A stretch of DNA of 46,360 nucleotides, taken from Blautia sp. MSJ-9 (GTDB taxonomy: Bacteria > Bacillota > Clostridia > Lachnospirales > Lachnospiraceae). The position numbers and the translations under genes were made by a program. This document shows, one piece after another, positions 41,406 through 46,360 of the stretch; position 1 is the stretch's first letter; every line of letters begins with the position of its first letter. The notes beneath the pieces were generated by a model that made no database searches, was not told where the DNA came from, and saw only the letters and a list, made by a program, of their open reading frames with translations. The stretch covers positions 1-46,360 of the forward strand of contig NZ_JAHLQG010000025.1 in NCBI RefSeq assembly GCF_018919065.1. The letters run 5' to 3'.

Positions 41406-41434
41406 TTGACAACTAAAAGTGAAACTATTACTAT
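41406..41434 (+). promoter_or_regulatory. Sigma-A promoter of ddh
   Basis: A consensus TTGACA (41406-41411) and TACTAT (41429-41434) are separated by 17 bases. The ddh start codon is 43 bases further, after ACAGGAGG. Confidence 0.75.
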
Positions 41435-41477
41435 ATTAAAGTGGTGAAACAATAAAGGACACAGGAGGAAATCAATA

Positions 41478-42464
41478 ATGAGTATTCGTGTTGGTATTTT
41501 AGGCTACGGTAATCTTGGCCGTGGTGTAGAGTGTGCAATTAAACATAATCCAGATATGGAGCTGGTGGCAGTATTTACACGCCGTGCTCCGGAAACAGTT
41601 AAAATCCTTACAGAGACAGCTACAGTATACTCTGTAAACGATGCTGAGAAAATGAAAGATAAGATCGATGTTATGATCATTTGTGGAGGAAGTGCAACAG
41701 ATCTTCCGAAACAGACACCAGAATATGCAAAAATGTTCAACGTAATTGACAGTTTCGATACACATGCAAGAATTCCAGAGCACTTCGATGCAGTAGACGC
41801 TGCTGCAAAAGAAGGCGGACATATCGGAATTATCTCCGTTGGCTGGGATCCGGGAATGTTCTCACTGAACCGTCTCTATGCAAACGCAATTCTTACAAAT
41901 GGTAAAGATTACACATTCTGGGGCAAAGGTGTAAGCCAGGGACACTCAGATGCAGTTCGCCGTATCAAAGGTGTTAAAGATGCAAAACAGTATACAATCC
42001 CTGTAGAATCCGCACTGGAAGCAGTAAGAAATGGAGAGAACCCAGATCTTACAACAAGACAGAAACATACAAGAGAGTGCTTCGTAGTTGCAGAAGAAGG
42101 CGCAGATCTTACACAGATCGAGAACGATATCAAGACTATGCCAAACTACTTCTCAGACTATGACACAACCGTACATTTCATTTCTGAAGAGGAACTGAAA
42201 CGTGACCACAGCGGAATTCCGCATGGTGGATTCGTAATCCGTTCCGGTAAAACAGGCTGGAATGATGAAAACAATCATGTGATCGAATACAGCCTGAAAC
42301 TGGATTCTAATCCTGAATTTACTTCTTCTGTACTTGTTGCATATGCAAGAGCTGCATACCGCATGAGCAAAGAAGGACAGACTGGTGCGAAGACAGTATT
42401 TGATGTAGCACCTGCATATCTGTGTGCTGCTGACGGCGCTGAATTAAGAAAACATTTGCTGTAA
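41478..42464 (+). CDS. ddh: meso-Diaminopimelate D-dehydrogenase
   Basis: 328 residues. The NADPH-binding Rossmann motif GILGYGNLGRGVE is at 6-18. ICGGSATDLPKQTPEYAKMFNVIDSFDTH (about 70-98) and IISVGWDPGMFSLNRL (about 117-132) are characteristic of Ddh. WGKGVSQGHSDAVRRIKGV lines the substrate site. It converts tetrahydrodipicolinate plus ammonia directly to meso-diaminopimelate in one step, a lysine and peptidoglycan precursor route. It is monocistronic, with its own promoter and terminator. Confidence 0.95.
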   Translation: MSIRVGILGYGNLGRGVECAIKHNPDMELVAVFTRRAPETVKILTETATVYSVNDAEKMKDKIDVMIICGGSATDLPKQTPEYAKMFNVIDSFDTHARIPEHFDAVDAAAKEGGHIGIISVGWDPGMFSLNRLYANAILTNGKDYTFWGKGVSQGHSDAVRRIKGVKDAKQYTIPVESALEAVRNGENPDLTTRQKHTRECFVVAEEGADLTQIENDIKTMPNYFSDYDTTVHFISEEELKRDHSGIPHGGFVIRSGKTGWNDENNHVIEYSLKLDSNPEFTSSVLVAYARAAYRMSKEGQTGAKTVFDVAPAYLCAADGAELRKHLL

Positions 42465-42470
42465 TAGTGA

Positions 42471-42508
42471 AAAGAGACAGAGTCTTTGTGGACTTTGTCT
42501 CTTTTTTT
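42471..42508 (+). terminator. Terminator of ddh
   Basis: AAAGAGACAGAGTC and GACTTTGTCTCTTT pair over a 6-base loop with one G-U pair, followed by a T-run. Confidence 0.88.
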
Positions 42509-42561
42509 CGGGTTTGGAATGTGAAGATTTAGTGAATGTTTAACATATTTTTACTTCTCTG

Positions 42562-42620
42562 TTGACTGAATATTGAAAGTGTAATATAATAGGGTCATAG
42601 AAACGTAACAACATTGTAAA
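42562..42620 (+). promoter_or_regulatory. Promoter and possible WalR-like site of the NlpC-type hydrolase gene
   Basis: TTGACT (42562-42567) and TATAAT (42585-42590) are 17 bases apart. CGTAAC-N5-TGTAAA at 42604-42620 is one base from the WalR consensus TGTWAH-N5-TGTWAH. It lies downstream of the -10 box, so if real it would act more like a repressor site or serve another promoter. Confidence 0.45.
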
Positions 42621-42637
42621 AAAGTTTCGCAAGGTTT

Positions 42638-42705
42638 GGAGCGTATCTGAGAAATATGAGCGATATCCGATGATATCTGCCATTCGTATTTTTCAGACAC
42701 GCTCT
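42638..42705 (+). repeat. Interspersed repeat, copy C
   Basis: GGAGCGTATCTGAGAAATAT (42638-42657) and GTATTTTTCAGACACGCTCT (42686-42705) are near-inverted repeats (16 of 20) around a 28-base centre. The right end is of the same type as in copies A and B (TTTTTCAxACACGCTCT). This short copy shows the ends without the internal block and lies in the 5' leader of the next gene. Confidence 0.65.
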
Positions 42706-42735
42706 GATAATGAAAAGAAGAAAAGGAAGGTATGT

Positions 42736-44208
42736 ATGCAAAACGTAAACAAGAAGTTTAGAATCTGGGGAGTACTTCTGTTTCTGCTGTTATTCGCCGT
42801 AGGATTTTCAATGCATCTGACTACTGCGAAGGTACATGCAGCGACGAAAACCGGTTTTGTAACTATCAACGGAAATTCATACTACATAAACGAAGATGGC
42901 TCTAAGCAGAAGGGCTGGCTGGAACTGAATGGTAAGAAGTATTACTTTAATACAACAACCGGTATTCAGGTAAAAGGCTGGGTAACAGACAGCAAGGGTC
43001 GTAAGAGATATTTCAGTAAAGGTGTCGGTGTTATGATGACCGGCTGGGTAACAGATTCAAAGGATCAGAAGAGATACTTTGACCCGTCTACAGGTTTCAT
43101 GCAGACCAAATGGCTGACACTGAACGGTAAGAAATATTATTTCTACAGCAACAGTGGTGTAGCTGCCTGCAAGACATTCCTTACAGACAGTAAATCCAAT
43201 ACAAGATATTTCACAAGTGCATGTTATATGCTTACCGGATGGACCAAGAACTCCAGTAATGAGTACAGATACTTTGAAACAGAAGACGGAGTTATGGCAA
43301 AAGGTTTCCAGACAATTGATGGCAAGAAATATTATTTCAGTACAGGCAGTGGTAAGATGGCCGTTGGCTGGACCACCATCAGTGGAAACAAATATTACTT
43401 TGACAAAGAAACAGGTGTGATGGCTACCGGAGATGTAACAATTGATGGCACAAAGTATCATTTTAATACAAATGGTGTATTGAGTAATACAACAAGCCCT
43501 ACAGGTTCAAAGACAATCAAGAATTATCTTGCAGGTGCATTACAGCCGGTTGGACAGGCTCTTTATGTATGGGGCGGCGGCTGGAATGATTCCACAAGAA
43601 AGGGAACAAGCCAGACAATGACTGATTTCTACAATAGTCAGAGCAGTAGTTATGATTATAACAATTACAGGGACCTCAGCACAGCAAATCGTGCCAAAGG
43701 TTTTGACTGTTCCGGTTTTGTAGGCTGGGCAGCATATCAGGTAATGCAGAGCAAATCTGGTGTCGGAAGTGGATATACCGTTGTTTCTGGTGAGGTTGGT
43801 TCTTATTACAAATCTCTTGGATGGGGAAGCATCCTTACGCAGGCAAATCTGGCCAGTGATGACTGGACAGTATATCCTGGTGATGTAGGATATGACAGCG
43901 GCCATACATGGATCATCCTTGGTCAGTGCAAAGACAAGAGTGCGGTAATTGTACATTCTACACCGAATGCAGGCGTTCAGATCGCCGGTACACCAACTCC
44001 TTCAGGGGATTATTCAAGTCAGGCAATTACTCTGGCACAGAAGTATATGTCCAGATATCCTGGATTTACTAAATATGCTTACCATACTTCCTCTGGTAAC
44101 TATATCAGAAGAGGTAATTATCTGAGATGGAACAGAAGTACACTTTCAGATCCTGACGGATATCTGAATATGACAGCAGACCAGATTCTTGCAGATTTGT
44201 TCAGCTAA
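42736..44208 (+). CDS. Secreted cell-wall-binding-repeat protein with NlpC/P60-like domain
   Basis: 490 residues from ATG 42736 after AAGGAAGG. A signal peptide ends near VHAAT (about residue 36). Eight to nine choline/glucan-binding repeats (about 40-258) follow, each with the pattern GWxxxxGKxYYF-x-GxMxTG, for example GWLELNGKKYYFNTTTGI. The C-terminal domain (about 275-490) carries FDCSGFVGWAAYQVMQ with the likely catalytic Cys, and DVGYDSGHTWIILGQCKDKS with the His. It is a probable peptidoglycan endopeptidase or amidase tethered to the wall by its repeats. Confidence 0.88.
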   Translation: MQNVNKKFRIWGVLLFLLLFAVGFSMHLTTAKVHAATKTGFVTINGNSYYINEDGSKQKGWLELNGKKYYFNTTTGIQVKGWVTDSKGRKRYFSKGVGVMMTGWVTDSKDQKRYFDPSTGFMQTKWLTLNGKKYYFYSNSGVAACKTFLTDSKSNTRYFTSACYMLTGWTKNSSNEYRYFETEDGVMAKGFQTIDGKKYYFSTGSGKMAVGWTTISGNKYYFDKETGVMATGDVTIDGTKYHFNTNGVLSNTTSPTGSKTIKNYLAGALQPVGQALYVWGGGWNDSTRKGTSQTMTDFYNSQSSSYDYNNYRDLSTANRAKGFDCSGFVGWAAYQVMQSKSGVGSGYTVVSGEVGSYYKSLGWGSILTQANLASDDWTVYPGDVGYDSGHTWIILGQCKDKSAVIVHSTPNAGVQIAGTPTPSGDYSSQAITLAQKYMSRYPGFTKYAYHTSSGNYIRRGNYLRWNRSTLSDPDGYLNMTADQILADLFS

Positions 44209-44232
44209 GAATTGAATAACAGACACATTGAG

Positions 44233-44268
44233 GAAGCAGTTTCTATAAAAAAGAGGCTGCTTCTTTTG
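44233..44268 (+). terminator. Terminator of the repeat-containing hydrolase gene
   Basis: GAAGCAGTTTCT and AGAGGCTGCTTC pair, with two G-U pairs, over a 7-base loop and are followed by TTTT. Confidence 0.8.
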
Positions 44269-44451
44269 TGTTTTAAATTAAGAAAACAGTGAATGCAGAT
44301 GATTTGGTTGCAATACTTGAATCTAGCAAGTTTACGGTTCAATTGAGAATGTGTATTTGATAGCACAAAAGCAATATATTTAACCAATAAACTGAGGAGA
44401 GGTTATTCGTTTATGAGTAAGTAGTGAAGCCGATGATTTTATCCGTTTGAA

Positions 44452-44540
44452 TGTTATAGAAACACAATATAATATGTTTGAATTGTATATCAAAAAGATA
44501 AGAATAACAAAAAGATTAATAAATGTTACAGAAATATAAA
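44452..44540 (+). promoter_or_regulatory. Two TGTTAY-AGAAA-YAYAAW motifs upstream of the PcsB/CwlO-like gene
   Basis: TGTTATAGAAACACAAT (44452-44468) and TGTTACAGAAATATAAA (44524-44540) share one pattern. The first half matches the WalR half-site TGTWAH; the second half matches imperfectly. Cell-wall hydrolases of this type are WalRK targets in other Firmicutes, so the idea is reasonable but unproven. The rest of 44,269-44,658 is AT-rich and without genes. Confidence 0.4.
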
Positions 44541-44556
44541 ATTTATAGTAAATAAC

Positions 44557-44618
44557 ACTTGCGTTAATGATTACAATATGTTAATATGTATAAGAATTAA
44601 CTTAGATGTTACGCAAGT
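44557..44618. other. Long-range inverted repeat upstream of the PcsB/CwlO-like gene
   Basis: ACTTGCGT (44557-44564) and ACGCAAGT (44611-44618) are inverted copies 46 bases apart, each embedded in TTAAT-rich sequence. They could be paired operator sites or the base of an RNA stem in the 5' leader. Confidence 0.35.
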
Positions 44619-44658
44619 ATTAATAAATGGAAAGAAAATGTTACGAGGGTGAGAATTC

Positions 44659-46101
44659 ATGAAGAAAAGAATTGTATGTCTTACATTAGCACTTCTGATG
44701 ACTGCAACACAGGTAGTTAGTGTAAGCGCTTCAAGAGAGGATGAATTAAGAGAAGAGCAGGCGATCACAAGTCAGCAGCTCGATGCTACTTACTCCAGAA
44801 TGGATGAGCTGGCATATGCGAAATCACAGCTTGAGAATGAGATTTCCGAACTGGATTCTAATCTTGTAAGTGTTATGGTTTCTATCGATACTCTTAAAGG
44901 AGATATTGATAACAAAGAAGTAGACATTATCAGAACGAAACAGGATCTGGCGAAAGCTCAGAAGGCAAGAGATAAACAGTATGAGAGTATGAAACTGCGA
45001 ATTCAGGCATTATATGAGCAGGGTGGCGATACAGCCTGGTTCCAGATGATGCTGAATTCAGAAGATCTCAGTGATCTTCTTACACGTGCTGAGAATACAC
45101 AGCAGATGTATGAGCAGGACAGAAAGAATCTTGATAAATATGTAAATACAATTAATGAAGTAAATAATCTCAAGACACAGTATGAATCTGAGAAAGCAGA
45201 GCTGGAAGAGATGAAAGCTTCTTATGAAGAACAGTCTTATAATCTTCAGTGCCAGATTGATCAGAAGAAATCTGAATCCGCAGACTATGAAAATGAAATC
45301 GCTTATGCACAGCAGCAGGCTACAGAATATGCAAACCTGTTAGCAGAGCAGACAGCAGAGATTCAGAGACTGGAAGCTGAGAGAATCGCAGCAGAAGAAG
45401 AGGCAAGACGTCAGGCAGAGGAAGAAGCTGCAAGACAGGCCGCAGAGGAAGCAGCAGCAGAAGAAGCAGCAGAGCAGGAACAGGAATCTGATTCAGAAGA
45501 AGACGTAGAATATGATGAAGATGGTAATGAAATTGATAACAGTGATGATGAATCCGAGTCCGATTCAGATGAAGATGTGTCAGAGGATGATGTAGAGTAC
45601 GACGAGGATGGTGATGTTGTTGATAACGCATCTTCTTCCGATGATGTAGAATATGATGAATATGGCAATGTAATTGATTCAGATAATACAGTATCTGCAG
45701 AGGATTATGAGAGTGAACAGTCATCAAGTTCAGAGAGTTCAAGTTCTTCTTACTCAGGAGCAGGATCCTCAGTAGTAGACTATGCAACACAGTTTGTTGG
45801 AAATCCATATGTATGGGGAGGCACAAGCCTTACAAACGGAGCTGACTGTTCAGGATTTGTTCAGAGTGTATATGCGAACTTTGGAGTAAGCCTTCCGAGA
45901 ACTTCTTATGAACAGCAGAATGCCGGTACAGAAGTTTCCTACGCAGATGCACAGCCGGGAGATTTGATCTGCTATGGTGGACATGTTGCAATCTATATGG
46001 GTAATGGACGTATTGTTCATGCATCCAATTCAGTAGACGGTATTAAGATCAGTGATAATGCTGCATACAGAACAATCGTATCAGTAAGAAGACTGGTGTA
46101 A
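44659..46101 (+). CDS. PcsB/CwlO-like secreted NlpC/P60 hydrolase
   Basis: 480 residues. A signal peptide ends at VSASR (about 25). Coiled coil (about 25-235) includes ALYEQGGDTAWFQMMLNSED, the hydrophobic V-region typical of PcsB/CwlO coiled-coil regulators. An Ala/Glu-rich stretch and an acidic Asp/Glu/Ser linker (about 240-370) follow. The C-terminal NlpC/P60 domain (about 373-480) has Cys in NGADCSGFVQSV, His in YGGHVAIYMG and His in IVHASNS. The linker has three copies of DVEYDEDG or DVEYDEYG. It probably cleaves peptide stems at the septum or side wall and is controlled through its coiled coil by FtsEX or a similar complex. Confidence 0.93.
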   Translation: MKKRIVCLTLALLMTATQVVSVSASREDELREEQAITSQQLDATYSRMDELAYAKSQLENEISELDSNLVSVMVSIDTLKGDIDNKEVDIIRTKQDLAKAQKARDKQYESMKLRIQALYEQGGDTAWFQMMLNSEDLSDLLTRAENTQQMYEQDRKNLDKYVNTINEVNNLKTQYESEKAELEEMKASYEEQSYNLQCQIDQKKSESADYENEIAYAQQQATEYANLLAEQTAEIQRLEAERIAAEEEARRQAEEEAARQAAEEAAAEEAAEQEQESDSEEDVEYDEDGNEIDNSDDESESDSDEDVSEDDVEYDEDGDVVDNASSSDDVEYDEYGNVIDSDNTVSAEDYESEQSSSSESSSSSYSGAGSSVVDYATQFVGNPYVWGGTSLTNGADCSGFVQSVYANFGVSLPRTSYEQQNAGTEVSYADAQPGDLICYGGHVAIYMGNGRIVHASNSVDGIKISDNAAYRTIVSVRRLV

Positions 46102-46141
46102 TTAAATAAGTATAAATAATTAAATTTATAGGGGTTGAAAG

Positions 46142-46172
46142 GGAGTATTAACAATAAGTTGATACTCCTTTT
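46142..46172 (+). terminator. Terminator of the PcsB/CwlO-like gene
   Basis: GGAGTATTAAC and GTTGATACTCC pair over a 5-base loop, followed by TTTT. Confidence 0.85.
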
Positions 46173-46208
46173 CATATATGCTTGCGAAGCATGTTAATGA
46201 GAACGGAA

Positions 46209-46237
46209 TGAACAGTAACTATTATAGTTACTGTTCA
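46209..46237. other. Perfect 13-bp palindromic hairpin
   Basis: TGAACAGTAACTA (46209-46221) and its complement (46225-46237) enclose only three bases. No T-run follows on either strand. The half AGTTACTGTTC also occurs near 34,143-34,153, so it may be part of another dispersed element. The remaining 46,238-46,360 shows no gene. Confidence 0.5.
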
Positions 46238-46360
46238 CAGGCAATGTCATTAACTTAAGAGATTGTTGCTTGTTAAACGGGCAATGATCTCTCTGATACC
46301 TACTTGATATTTTCTAAAATATTACTTGACAAATACTCCTCAATATGCGGCGTTATTACT

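Noticed and set aside
45320..45826. Minus-strand His/Leu-rich frame in the NlpC/P60 gene
   Set aside because: It arises from the acidic Asp/Glu/Ser linker read in antisense.
46258..46360. Possible start of an insertion sequence at the right edge
   Set aside because: There is only a short AT-rich stretch with no terminal repeat or coding signal visible before the window ends.

Overview
The window looks like the chromosome of a gut Lachnospiraceae bacterium (Blautia, Mediterraneibacter or Dorea type). The evidence is moderate-to-low GC, a diaminopimelate dehydrogenase, DUF1002, DUF5685 and J-domain neighbours, tandem-SBP hybrid kinases behind a c-di-GMP riboswitch, and a nisin O/blauticin-type lantibiotic locus. 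No rRNA or tRNA gene was seen.

Positions 1-12,700 are an AT-rich accessory island. It starts with an unknown secreted protein, a PBECR4-type nuclease-fold gene and two broken tandem XRE regulators. The nisin-type locus follows: immunity exporter FEG, immunity lipoprotein I and a response regulator/kinase pair (2775-7858). Next come a small acidic ORF and an internally deleted IS91-family transposase on the minus strand. Then there are six nisin-family precursor genes: one short variant, four tandem full-length copies on an exact 194-bp period, and one interrupted by a stop codon. A second response regulator follows, whose kinase is cut off after about 15 codons by a GC-richer prophage tail-gene fragment. 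No LanB, LanT, LanC or LanP gene is present. As it stands the locus has immunity, sensing and precursors but no modification or export machinery.

Positions 12,800-19,750 hold an XRE regulator, a GEMM-I c-di-GMP riboswitch with a terminator, and a (AAGC)14 tract inside an upstream ORF. These precede two BvgS-like hybrid sensor kinases and a free Hpt protein, which together form a phosphorelay. The AAGC tract is placed so that losing one unit would fuse the upstream ORF in frame to the first kinase.

Positions 19,980-21,960 are the decayed end of an integrated element: an SOS-like box, small ORFs and a serine recombinase that has lost its catalytic domain. Next is a response regulator/kinase plus ABC-transporter module (21,980-27,188) of the antimicrobial-peptide-response type. 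A Trk/Ktr potassium channel pair follows, with a membrane-anchored ligand-binding-like protein and a free KdpD N-terminal domain. After these come a split threonine/serine exporter, a collapsed hybrid kinase, a two-gene chromate transporter and a MarR-ABC exporter chimera.

From about 35,000 to the end the sequence reads as ordinary backbone: a DUF1002 secreted protein, a GNAT acetyltransferase, an RlmI-type rRNA methyltransferase, a flavin reductase-like protein, a zinc-ribbon membrane protein, DUF5685 plus a J-domain protein, ddh, and two secreted cell-wall hydrolases. Copies of an interspersed palindromic repeat sit between these genes.

Internally deleted genes recur across the window: transposase, recombinase, hybrid kinase, MarR-ABC chimera, XRE gene and probably KdpD. 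All calls are from reading the sequence; no database search was run.
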